A program made the position numbers and the translations under genes. DNA of 6,982 nucleotides from JBHEKP01 sp041859375. Its GTDB lineage: Bacteria; Hydrogenedentota; Hydrogenedentia; Hydrogenedentales; CAITNO01. Within the stretch, counting starts at the first letter, position 1, and every line of letters starts with the position of its first letter. Below the pieces are notes generated by a model that ran no database searches, was not told the origin of the DNA, and worked only from the letters and a program-made list of their open reading frames with translations. The stretch lies in the NCBI GenBank assembly GCA_041859375.1, contig JBHEKP010000177.1:1-6982 (forward strand), given 5' to 3'. This document shows positions 1-6,535 of the stretch, one piece after another.

Positions 1-3000
1 CTTGTCTCCGATGCGGTGAGATCAAAGGTTCCCCCGCCGGAATTGGAAACCACAACAGGCACGCGCAACACCTCTCCGCCTGTTGTGCTTACGACAATCT
101 TCTTTGGGTTCACAGACATGTACGGTCCGGTGAAGGGCGTGAAGGAAAACTGGTCAACCAGCCCGTAACGCTGGCTGTCCACGACACCGGCATGCAGCCA
201 TTCCAGGACGCACGTCCCCTGCGTTGCCACCTCAACGGTCCTCTCCGTCCAGGGAAATGATGACATGTATGTCTTTTCGGCGACGCCGTTCACCAGGAAC
301 TGCATGAAGCCACCCGAGCCCAGATTGGCCATCCAGTAAAAACGAACTGTTCCCGGCCCCTGGACGGTGGTCCGCAGTTTGGAGCCTCCCGAGGGTTTGA
401 AGCCGGGCACCGCCGCATCCACCCCGTCATGGCTCAGTGCCCTGGTGCCAAACCATTTGACGTCGCCGTCGGTCGTCCACTCATAACCAGGCGCGTCCAG
501 CACCTCGGCCAGGGGTGGCGCGACGCGCACGGTGACCGGAATGGAGAGCGGCGCGTTGGGCGGGGGCGGAGTCTGCGCGCCCGTGATGCTGATGACCGTG
601 GTGTGCGTCCCCGGCGCGAGCCCCGCCGTGTCGAAATAAACGCCAACGGCCAACTCCTGGTCATCCTGCGCGATGCCAGAATCCGGGCTCAGGGAGAGCC
701 AGGACGCCGGGGCGGCCCCCTGGGAGGCGCTGCAATGGAGCACCCCCTGCCCCACCGCCCTCACATTAATCTCCATTGACGGCAGGCTTTCGCCCGCACT
801 GATGGTGCGGTCAATGGAACTGACATCGCACGCGATTGAAGGGGGATTGTTGTCCCATTCGGTGACAGAAAGCCTGACGGGCACGGTCAGGGGTGAATTG
901 GGGGCGCCGGGGGCGGTGACGGTGAGAGTGGCGTTATACACGCCAACAGCCATCCCCCCGCTGCTTGCCGTGATCGTAAGCGTGTCCGACTCGCCCAGGG
1001 TGTCCCCCGAATCCGGCGCCACTGACAGCCATGAGGCATCATCGGTAATGGTATAGGACAAGGCCCCCGGACTCATGGGCAGAATTTTGGCTGTGGTGGT
1101 GGCGAAACTGTGCCCGGCTGCGGTGCTGATGTTTATTTTGGTCGGGTTCACGATGATTGCGGGGGCGCCGCTCCCGCTGTCAAAACGGCTGACGGCCGGG
1201 TCGCCGTAGAGGTTCAGGGCCAGCCAGTTGGTCCATCCCATGGGATTGTTGGCTTTTTCAATCTCAGAGCGCAGCCCCGAATCCTCCCTCGCAAGGAAAA
1301 GGGCGTCACCGGCGTTGCTTCCCGCGATAATGCGCTTTGTGAAATGGCGGCCCATCAAGGCCGCAGAGGGGGCTGTCATGAACCAAGAGCCCGAATAGTA
1401 CTGGAGATTGCGTGTGGCCGAAACGGTCCCGATGGCGCCGTTTCTCAGCAGACAGACGCCCAGATTGTTTATTTCCTCGGGGGCGCCGTTGTCACAGGAA
1501 ATTTGAAAGACAAAGGCGGGCTTGGTGTCGTCCAGATCCGGGCAAAGATACCAGTCAAACACATCCGTGGCAAACGTCGTGTTTCCATGGGTGCTCCAGC
1601 AGACCACGCCATAGCCCTTTTTCCACTCATTCAGCACGTTGTCATAGTTCACAGGGCTGATATCGCCGCCGTCCGCGGGATCCTTGTAAACACGGTAGGT
1701 GCTCATGCCGGCGGGAATCGCGTATTCCGTCCGAATCGCCTCCATCAAAGGGACGCCGGTGGTTTCCGCATCCAAATCCTCCGAGGGAAGCAGCACTTTT
1801 TTACGCCAGTTGATGTCCGCCTCCGTGGCGTATCTGATAGTTTTCGCAACAATGGACTCCAGGCGGGGCACCCTTAGCGCGTCACCGGAATATACGGGGA
1901 TTCTGCCCACCACCAGGTCAAGCACCGTGTCCAGCCCGCCGGGCTTGTCGTCAATGCCAATCATTCCGTAGTGGTTGTCGTTGTTCAGGTCCCAGTTGCC
2001 GTGCATTTCCCCGTAATAGGTGTCGGAGGGTTTCCCATGGTGGGGGGGCTTGGGTTCGGCGAGATCCGACAGGAGGATGTGAAACCTTTTCATGGGCAAA
2101 TCCCCCGTGTCGGGGTTCGGATCCCCCACCAGAAGGACATACTTGATGCCCATGCCCACCCAATGGGACTGGAGCCAGGAGCGCAGATTTTCCGCCGCCA
2201 CGTCCCCCGCACCGCCACCCCAGCCACCCGCCACGGAACCGCCCCCAAACAGGTTGTCATAGGTGCGGGTTTCGGTGACAGTCAGCACGTCATGCTCCGT
2301 TTCATGGAACAGTTCGAGGCTGCCGAGGCACTGGGTGCTGGCCAGGATGGTCTCGGTGGTCATAATCACATAGTCATAGGTGCCGCCGCTTTTTTCGCCG
2401 CCCGCGGGATACCACGCGGCTGCCCCGTCAAAATTGTCAAAGGCCTGCGCCGCAAAATCATCCAAGGCCGTGTCCGCCATCAATTCGGCGGGGGTTTCCG
2501 CCTTTTCCAACCCATAGGAAAGAACAATCCGCCCGTCCCGGACAACCTCCAAAACTCCCGCCGCGGGATTGCACCGGACGGGACAGAAGCGCACGGTGAC
2601 CATTTTCCATTTGCGCATCTGCCCGGGCATCCCTGCCGAGACGGCTTCGGCCGGATAAAAGGCGTCGGCGGTGTATATCGGGACGCTGAAACCGTCAACC
2701 ACGCCCACCGCGCCGCCCCAGTCCTCCAGCGCGGCGGAGCCGTTCCATTCCATGGCGGGAGGACCGGGCAGCACCCGTTTTCCCTCCGGCAGCGGCAAGG
2801 TTTCCGTTTTCGCATCCGTCAATTCAATTGACACCGACGCCGGATCGGCGTTGGGCGGGAGGGCCAGGGTGAATGTCCTCACCGGCAGCACGGGCGCGCC
2901 GGGCGAGGAGGAAGGCTCGCAGCCCTCCATTTGGGGCAGGATGCCGCCGTCCTGTTCGGTGAGTGTCACATCGCCGCATGCCACGTCAATGACAATCCGG

Positions 3001-3107
3001 CCGTCACCGTGGGTGATGCTGTGGGTCAGGGGCGCGGCCCAGGCCATGGCCGGAACCAGTCCCAAAAACACGACAAGACACACCGCACGACGGAGGGAAG
3101 CAAACAT
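1..3107 (-). CDS. Secreted gingipain-type C25 cysteine protease with BACON-like repeats (C-terminus outside window)
   Basis: The frame is open for 1035 codons from ATG 3107-3105 to the window edge with no stop, so the C-terminus is missing. AGGAGA lies 7 nt upstream of the ATG. Residues 1-24 are a signal peptide ending AWA|AP. Residues 25-240 resemble the C25 pro-region (GAPVLPVRTFTLALPP). From about Tyr244 to 640 lies the gingipain-like catalytic domain: YVLLVGDPNPDTGDLP around Asp329, SDTYYGEMHGNW at 361-372, DLVVGRIPVYSG around Arg402, CWSTHGN with the likely catalytic His507, FQISCDNGAPEE with the likely nucleophile Cys538, and a closing NLYGDPAV near 636. The 31-residue His-Cys spacing resembles gingipains. 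Two BACON-like modules follow, centred on WLSVAPDSG (Trp693) and WLSLSPDSG (Trp803). Next come a beta-sandwich module (about 868-993) and the start of another repeat (from 994). Family knowledge: C25 enzymes are extracellular caspase-fold endopeptidases cleaving after Arg or Lys; specificity cannot be told here. The surface anchor or secretion signal, if any, lies beyond the edge. Confidence 0.9.
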   Translation of the reverse strand, partial: MFASLRRAVCLVVFLGLVPAMAWAAPLTHSITHGDGRIVIDVACGDVTLTEQDGGILPQMEGCEPSSSPGAPVLPVRTFTLALPPNADPASVSIELTDAKTETLPLPEGKRVLPGPPAMEWNGSAALEDWGGAVGVVDGFSVPIYTADAFYPAEAVSAGMPGQMRKWKMVTVRFCPVRCNPAAGVLEVVRDGRIVLSYGLEKAETPAELMADTALDDFAAQAFDNFDGAAAWYPAGGEKSGGTYDYVIMTTETILASTQCLGSLELFHETEHDVLTVTETRTYDNLFGGGSVAGGWGGGAGDVAAENLRSWLQSHWVGMGIKYVLLVGDPNPDTGDLPMKRFHILLSDLAEPKPPHHGKPSDTYYGEMHGNWDLNNDNHYGMIGIDDKPGGLDTVLDLVVGRIPVYSGDALRVPRLESIVAKTIRYATEADINWRKKVLLPSEDLDAETTGVPLMEAIRTEYAIPAGMSTYRVYKDPADGGDISPVNYDNVLNEWKKGYGVVCWSTHGNTTFATDVFDWYLCPDLDDTKPAFVFQISCDNGAPEEINNLGVCLLRNGAIGTVSATRNLQYYSGSWFMTAPSAALMGRHFTKRIIAGSNAGDALFLAREDSGLRSEIEKANNPMGWTNWLALNLYGDPAVSRFDSGSGAPAIIVNPTKINISTAAGHSFATTTAKILPMSPGALSYTITDDASWLSVAPDSGDTLGESDTLTITASSGGMAVGVYNATLTVTAPGAPNSPLTVPVRLSVTEWDNNPPSIACDVSSIDRTISAGESLPSMEINVRAVGQGVLHCSASQGAAPASWLSLSPDSGIAQDDQELAVGVYFDTAGLAPGTHTTVISITGAQTPPPPNAPLSIPVTVRVAPPLAEVLDAPGYEWTTDGDVKWFGTRALSHDGVDAAVPGFKPSGGSKLRTTVQGPGTVRFYWMANLGSGGFMQFLVNGVAEKTYMSSFPWTERTVEVATQGTCVLEWLHAGVVDSQRYGLVDQFSFTPFTGPYMSVNPKKIVVSTTGGEVLRVPVVVSNSGGGTFDLTASET

Positions 3108-3114
3108 GATGCGA

Positions 3115-3120
3115 TCTCCT
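3115..3120 (-). promoter_or_regulatory. Ribosome binding site of the C25 protease gene
   Basis: AGGAGA on the minus strand, 7 nt before the ATG at 3107. It fixes the start of the long open frame, and the translation from that ATG begins directly with a signal peptide (MFASLRRAVCLVVFLGL). Confidence 0.75.
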
Positions 3121-3226
3121 GGAAATGAGTTTTCCCGTGACACACTCAACGGGAATGCCAACATTAGGGACTTCATTGATCAGCCCGCCCTTGGGGGAAA
3201 AACAACAGCCCGAACCTTACAATCAA

Positions 3227-3255
3227 AGAGTACCCGCCGCCTTAACTTTTGTCAA
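3227..3255 (-). promoter_or_regulatory. Candidate sigma70-type promoter for the C25 protease gene
   Basis: A perfect -35 hexamer TTGACA (3255-3250, minus strand) is followed after exactly 17 nt by TACTCT (3232-3227), a weak -10 with only T1, A2 and T6 matching the consensus. Transcription would start near 3220 and give a leader of roughly 110 nt before the ATG at 3107. The stretch is AT-richer than the flanking genes. The spacing and the -35 are good; the -10 is the doubtful part. Confidence 0.45.
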
Positions 3256-3279
3256 GGCTTTCGTTCATTATTTCCAGTT

Positions 3280-3296
3280 TGTCCATTAATTGGACA
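3280..3296. promoter_or_regulatory. 17-bp dyad, possible operator
   Basis: TGTCCATTAATTGGACA is an almost perfect inverted repeat: TGTCCA (3280-3285) and TGGACA (3291-3296) flank 5 nt. It lies 25 bp upstream of the TTGACA box of the C25 gene, near -68 from the predicted start, and 5 bp past the stop codon of the beta-helix gene. The symmetry and position fit a regulator binding site. It lacks a following T-run, so it is a poor intrinsic terminator. No known regulator is recognised. Confidence 0.35.
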
Positions 3297-3301
3297 GCAT
3301 G

Positions 3302-4594
3302 TCAAAAGGGTTGAACCATACTGCCGCAATTTTCCCTTGGCATTTCATATTTTTCGGGAGAACCAATGGAATTGTGGAGATATATGTTTCCGGTGATATT
3401 CTTCGCCGCGCCCTTTTTCCCTTTTTCCATTTCCACCAGCAGGGCCGGACGTTTTCCATCGTCATACACATGGCATGCTGAAAATTCCACGCCCCCGATG
3501 TCCTTTGCGATGGAGGTGCGGCGGATATGGAAGCGCAACGGGGCGAAGTCTGCACCCTTTGACATTTCGCGGGTGTTGAAACTGCAATTTTCAAAGCGCA
3601 CAAGGGCCGCTTCCGGGGACTTGTCATAGAGGTACACGGCCCCGCCTTTTGTCTTTTCGACGGTGCAACGGATGAATTCGACTGTTCCGGCGACGCCGTC
3701 GTCGCATAGCGCCCCCACGCCGATGCCCACGTCTTTTCCGCCCGCCACATGGCAGTCCTCAAAACGGATGGACACGGGCGCGCCCGTCTTTTTCAGGTTC
3801 TTCAGGTAGAGCAGGATGCCCGCGCCCTCGTTTCCCTCCATCCTGCACCGGCGCACCACCACGTTTTCCAGACATTCGTTTTCGCTGTTGGGCTCCAGAT
3901 CGATGCCCGCCTCGGGCGCGGTGCCGCCGGTGTCGGAAAAGACGCAGCGCTCAATGAGCAGGTTGCGGGCGCTGATGACGCTGATACCCTGGCGGTGGTT
4001 GTCATGGCAGGCCACGTCGCGGATAACCACGTCCTCGCAGCGGGGCAGTTTCGCGGACGCGCCCACATAGATGCCGTCGCCGCCGCTGCCTTCATAACGG
4101 CCCCCCTCCAGACGCACCCGGCGGCAGCCCTGCATGTCGAGCACCATGCGCCATTCCGCCTTTTTGTAGGGCGGCCGCGTGTAGTCCGCCTTGCGCATGC
4201 GCATGACCGCGCCATGGGCAATGATGGTGATGTCCTCCAAGTCAACGGCGGTGAGCATGGAATCACCCGTGCCCAGGTATTCCCCCGCCTTGGCAAGCAG
4301 CACCACACCCGGCTCCAGCACCAGTTCCAGGCCGCCGCGCAGTCTCAGCGGCCTGACCACCCAAGGCTCGCCCATGTAGGGCACCACCACCCTCCTGGCC
4401 CCCGAGTCAATCGCCTGTTGGACTGCGGGGGTGGCATCGGCGGGATCAAAGCCCCACCATGCGGCATTAGCCTCGGCCAGCGCGCCGGAAAGTACCGCGC
4501 CCACCTTTGCGCTGTCGGGACGGTTGTCGGCGGCGAGGCCGGTACCGGCGAGCATCAGCAAGAAAGAAACCGAAAGTGTGAAATGACGAAACAT
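3302..4594 (-). CDS. Secreted right-handed parallel beta-helix protein
   Basis: 430 residues, stop TGA at 3304-3302. I chose ATG 4594-4592 over an in-frame ATG at 4609 because GGGAG (4607-4603) sits 8 nt ahead of it and nothing like a Shine-Dalgarno precedes the upstream ATG. The chosen start also gives a standard signal peptide: MFRHFTLSVSFLLMLAGTGL, then a cut after about residue 21. The mature protein opens with a pectate-lyase-3-like entry (WWGFDPADATPAVQQAIDSG, 46-65) followed by VVVP strands. It then shows the irregular 20-25 residue rungs of a parallel beta-helix: GGDGIYVG (171-178), HRQGISVISARNLLIERC (200-217), EAGIDLEPNS (228-237), GAGILLYLKN and later coils to about 380. Such proteins are usually polysaccharide lyases, hydrolases or epimerases, or non-catalytic binding proteins. 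No catalytic residues can be assigned, so the substrate is unknown. It probably acts in the periplasm or outside the cell. Confidence 0.88.
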   Translation of the reverse strand: MFRHFTLSVSFLLMLAGTGLAADNRPDSAKVGAVLSGALAEANAAWWGFDPADATPAVQQAIDSGARRVVVPYMGEPWVVRPLRLRGGLELVLEPGVVLLAKAGEYLGTGDSMLTAVDLEDITIIAHGAVMRMRKADYTRPPYKKAEWRMVLDMQGCRRVRLEGGRYEGSGGDGIYVGASAKLPRCEDVVIRDVACHDNHRQGISVISARNLLIERCVFSDTGGTAPEAGIDLEPNSENECLENVVVRRCRMEGNEGAGILLYLKNLKKTGAPVSIRFEDCHVAGGKDVGIGVGALCDDGVAGTVEFIRCTVEKTKGGAVYLYDKSPEAALVRFENCSFNTREMSKGADFAPLRFHIRRTSIAKDIGGVEFSACHVYDDGKRPALLVEMEKGKKGAAKNITGNIYLHNSIGSPEKYEMPRENCGSMVQPF

Positions 4595-4602
4595 CTCCCT
4601 GT

Positions 4603-4607
4603 CTCCC
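4603..4607 (-). promoter_or_regulatory. Ribosome binding site deciding the start of the beta-helix gene
   Basis: GGGAG on the minus strand, 8 nt before ATG 4594. It overlaps the upstream in-frame ATG (4609-4607), so that ATG is unlikely to be the start. A second purine run, AGGGAG, abuts the chosen ATG. Confidence 0.6.
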
Positions 4608-4691
4608 ATGTGGCCGTTGATTGCGCCTGTTGAGGCAAGACACAGGGTAACATCCCCGGAAAGGCCCCTTCAAAAGGGAAATTTTTGAGGC

Positions 4692-4718
4692 GGACAAGAT
4701 GGACGAAGTGGACGAAGG
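4692..4718 (+). repeat. Three tandem 9-bp units
   Basis: GGACAAGAT (4692-4700), GGACGAAGT (4701-4709) and GGACGAAGG (4710-4718) are consecutive nonamers sharing GGAC(A/G)A. The array lies in non-coding DNA between the lepB stop and the beta-helix gene, inside the pair of 12-bp repeats. Confidence 0.6.
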
Positions 4719-4744
4719 TGGAACATCAACCCAAATCCACCTTC
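4714..4744 (-). repeat. 9-bp perfect inverted repeat downstream of lepB
   Basis: GAAGGTGGA (4714-4722) and TCCACCTTC (4736-4744) are exact reverse complements separated by 13 nt. In the lepB transcript they would form a hairpin about 40-70 nt past the stop codon. There is no U-tract after it, so it might protect the 3' end or be part of a dispersed repeat rather than act as an intrinsic terminator. Confidence 0.5.
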
Positions 4745-4784
4745 AAAAGGGGGACCTGCCAAAGTGAGATTCCGGGCGTGGTGT

Positions 4785-5360
4785 TCATGCTCCGTCGGAG
4801 TTGGTGAGGGGATAGGATGCGACTGGGCCCCATCGGTCGTAGGGATAATAGCGGAACACCACCCTCCCGACAATGTCGGAGACGCTTGCCAGGTCGTAAT
4901 AGTATTTCGCGTCCCATGACTCCTTGGGCAGGCTGCTGTCATCGCTCTGGTTGCGGTTGTCCCCCAGAAAAAACACGCCGTCCCCCGGCACCGCCACAGG
5001 GCTGTCAATGGCGTAGCGCATGGGCTCGCGCACATAGGGTTCGGAGGCGTACTTGCCGTTGATGAAGAGGGCCCCGTCAACCACCATCAGCGAGTCACCG
5101 CCCAGGCCGACAATGCGCTTGACCAGATATTCCCCGTTGTGCCGGAGCACCACGATGTCGCCCCGGCGGTATGCGGGCTCGCGCATGGTGACGAGCATGT
5201 CACTGGGCATGAGGGTGGGTTCCATGGAGCCGCTGGGCACCATGAAAAAGCGGGTTCCCCGGAACACAAAGAGGTAAACACAGGCGAGGGTCAGGAGGAC
5301 CAGGGCGACAGCGCCCGCCTTCTTTCCCAGCAGCCAGTCATAGAGCGCCGAGCGGGGCAT
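4785..5360 (-). CDS. lepB: Signal peptidase I (leader peptidase)
   Basis: 191 residues, a peptidase family S26 enzyme that removes signal peptides from Sec- and Tat-exported proteins at the outer face of the inner membrane. One N-terminal membrane segment spans residues 15-33 (AGAVALVLLTLACVYLFVF). Box B is VPSGSMEPTL at 41-50, where Ser45 is the nucleophile by comparison with E. coli Ser90 and Ser43 matches the oxyanion-hole serine. RRGDIVV (65-71) is followed by YLVKRIVGLGGD (78-89), with Lys81 as the general base. Box E is GDNRNQSDDS (133-142). All catalytic motifs are intact. The length and single anchor resemble short Bacillus-type enzymes rather than the two-anchor 324-residue E. coli LepB. 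The start ATG lies 3 bp after the stop of the TPR gene and has no clear Shine-Dalgarno, which suggests translational coupling. Its substrates should include the other exported proteins in this window. Confidence 0.96.
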   Translation of the reverse strand: MPRSALYDWLLGKKAGAVALVLLTLACVYLFVFRGTRFFMVPSGSMEPTLMPSDMLVTMREPAYRRGDIVVLRHNGEYLVKRIVGLGGDSLMVVDGALFINGKYASEPYVREPMRYAIDSPVAVPGDGVFFLGDNRNQSDDSSLPKESWDAKYYYDLASVSDIVGRVVFRYYPYDRWGPVASYPLTNSDGA

Positions 5361-5363
5361 GGC

Positions 5364-6362
5364 TCAGCGTTTGCCCGGGGTTTTCGCCCCTCGGGCCTCC
5401 TCCAGCAGGTTTTTGGCCACCGGCTTGTCGGGGTAGATGGCCAGCGCCTCCTCGAAACATGCGGCAGCCTTGGACGCCTTCTTGGCGCGCAGCCAGCAGC
5501 GGCCCTCGTTCAGGAGGGTGTAGAAGCGCTGGTCGGGGGTGCGGGCGGCGGCGCGCGCCTTCTGCCACGCCTTGGCCCCCTGGTCCCATGCGGGAAGGGC
5601 GCCCAAATCCTCGGCCTTGAAAAAATTGAGGGCGTAGTCCGAAACCAGCGGGAAGTCGCGGGGGGACAGTTCGGCTGCCTTTTTCGAAAGCAACTGGGCG
5701 TTTTCGAACACATCCCGCCCGGCCCACAGGCGGATTTTCATCACCTGCGGCCAGTGCACCAGGTACATCTGCGACAGGTTGAAGAGGTAATCGGGGTTGT
5801 CCGGCTCCAGTTTGATGGCCTCGTCAAGGTGGCGGATTCCGTCCTCATACTTTCCAACGTGGCACAGGTGGATGCCGAGGTTGTTGTGGGCGCGGGAAAG
5901 GCCGGGCTGGATTTCCAGCGCCGCCTGCCACCGTTTCACCCCTTCCTCCTCCTCGCCGTACCAGTCATAAACCAGTTCACCGTAATAATTCAGCAGTTCC
6001 GCGTTCTTGGGATACTTGGCAAGCCCCTCCTCGTAGGCCTGACGCGCCAGAAGAAGCATCTGGTTGGCCTGCTCCGCCGTTTTTTGCGCCTCCTCCTTTT
6101 GTCCGGCCTTTGCCAGCGCCTCGGCCATCTTCATTTTCATTTCCCCGGCCATCTGCTGCAGCTTGTCGAAAGCGCGTATTTTCGCGGCGAACTCCTGCTC
6201 GTTTTCAGCCGATTTTGCAAGGGATTGGGGCAGGGCGGGGTCTTCGGCGCGGACAGGGAAAGCCAGGGCCGCGCAGGCCGCCGCCAGCAACAGCAACACC
6301 CCAAGGCGGGCATGCCCCCCTCCGAGCCCCGTTTTTGCCGGTTTTGTGGTCGCTTTTGCCAT
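5364..6362 (-). CDS. Secreted TPR-repeat protein
   Basis: 332 residues from ATG 6362-6360, preceded by GGGAGG with 6 nt spacing. The frame stays open further upstream to 6632, but that part would overlap the divergent gene and lacks a signal peptide at its start, so it is rejected. A signal peptide has hydrophobic core LGVLLLLAAACAALAF and likely cut VRA|ED after residue 39. Residues 50-115 are charged and helical (KIRAFDKLQQMAGEMKMKMA), possibly a coiled coil. TPR-like units follow at about 122-155 and 156-189 (AHNNLGIHLCHVGKYEDGIR, then EAIKLEPDNP), with a divergent helical stretch to 275 and a last unit at 282-312 (CFEEALAIYPDKP). TPRs mediate protein-protein contacts; the partner is unknown. 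The periplasm is the likely location, as there is no lipobox or other membrane segment. It is cotranscribed with lepB, 3 bp downstream, so a role in envelope or export housekeeping is a reasonable but unproved guess. Confidence 0.88.
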   Translation of the reverse strand: MAKATTKPAKTGLGGGHARLGVLLLLAAACAALAFPVRAEDPALPQSLAKSAENEQEFAAKIRAFDKLQQMAGEMKMKMAEALAKAGQKEEAQKTAEQANQMLLLARQAYEEGLAKYPKNAELLNYYGELVYDWYGEEEEGVKRWQAALEIQPGLSRAHNNLGIHLCHVGKYEDGIRHLDEAIKLEPDNPDYLFNLSQMYLVHWPQVMKIRLWAGRDVFENAQLLSKKAAELSPRDFPLVSDYALNFFKAEDLGALPAWDQGAKAWQKARAAARTPDQRFYTLLNEGRCWLRAKKASKAAACFEEALAIYPDKPVAKNLLEEARGAKTPGKR

Positions 6363-6384
6363 TTCGGTCCTCCCGGTTAGATTC

Positions 6385-6414
6385 AGTTTAGGGTAACCCC
6401 AAAAGGACGGTGAA
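6385..6414 (-). promoter_or_regulatory. Weak promoter candidate for the TPR-lepB operon
   Basis: On the minus strand TTCACC (6414-6409) and TAAACT (6390-6385) are separated by 18 nt, each matching four of six consensus bases. The start would be about 15-20 nt before the TPR gene's ribosome binding site. A competing pair in the same stretch is TTGATT followed after 17 nt by TACCCT. Neither is convincing alone, but the divergent gap must hold a promoter for this operon. Confidence 0.25.
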
Positions 6415-6470
6415 TCAATCCCCGGAGGATATTTTTTCGTGTTCCCTAATATTTTCCGCCGACGGGGCGT

Positions 6471-6476
6471 TATACT
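6471..6476 (+). promoter_or_regulatory. -10 box candidate for the DUF4139 gene
   Basis: TATACT matches the -10 consensus at five of six positions and lies 60 nt before the ATG at 6536. No TTGACA-like box lies 16-18 nt upstream; the sequence there is AT-rich (around 6447-6453). The -35 may be weak or activator-dependent. Transcription would start near 6483. Confidence 0.4.
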
Positions 6477-6481
6477 AGTGT

Positions 6482-6507
6482 CATGTCCGGTACGACACCG
6501 GAACATG
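6482..6507 (+). promoter_or_regulatory. Hairpin at the 5' end of the DUF4139 leader
   Basis: TCCGGT (6486-6491) and ACCGGA (6497-6502) are perfect reverse complements around a 5-nt loop ACGAC. CATG (6482-6485) and CATG (6504-6507) extend the stem after a one-base bulge. It begins at or next to the predicted transcription start and ends 16 nt before the ribosome binding site. It could be a 5' stabilising stem-loop or, as DNA, an operator. Confidence 0.45.
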
Positions 6508-6535
6508 TGGAAAAACAACCACAGGGAGACGGAAC

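Larger units (their letters stand above)
4667..4751. repeat. Pair of 12-bp near-palindromic direct repeats in the lepB/beta-helix gap
   Basis: CCTTCAAAAGGG occurs at 4667-4678 and again at 4740-4751, 73 bp apart. Each copy is itself a small dyad (CCTT..AAGG). Each is flanked by C- and G-runs, as in GGTCCCCCTTTTGAAGGTGG on the minus strand. This resembles the short dispersed CCCCCTTT/AAAGGGGG intergenic repeats found in many bacterial genomes. Whether it is truly multicopy cannot be seen in this window. Confidence 0.5.

Noticed and set aside
1110..2831. Long plus-strand open frames (1110-1877, 1971-2831)
   Set aside because: They lie antisense to the C25 frame, which has recognisable protease motifs across the same bases. 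Their translations are rich in Gly, Arg and His without domain features, as expected opposite a GC-rich gene.
3181..3215. GGGCTG direct repeats in the C25 leader as a riboswitch or regulatory RNA
   Set aside because: Only a 7-bp repeated word (CGGGCTG) and no convincing paired stems are visible, so there is no support for a structured leader.
3749..4633. Plus-strand open frame of 294 codons
   Set aside because: It is a shadow opposite the beta-helix gene; its peptide shows no signal or domain, while the minus strand reads as a clean beta-helix with signal peptide and ribosome binding site.
4666..4678. CCCTTCAAAAGGG as an intrinsic terminator
   Set aside because: The stem is only five base pairs with a 3-nt loop, and no T-run follows on either strand in a suitable place; it is better described as part of the repeat block.
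5139..6380. Plus-strand open frame of 413 codons
   Set aside because: It spans the antisense of both lepB and the TPR gene, whose motifs are unmistakable. The mirror frame stays open only because of codon bias.
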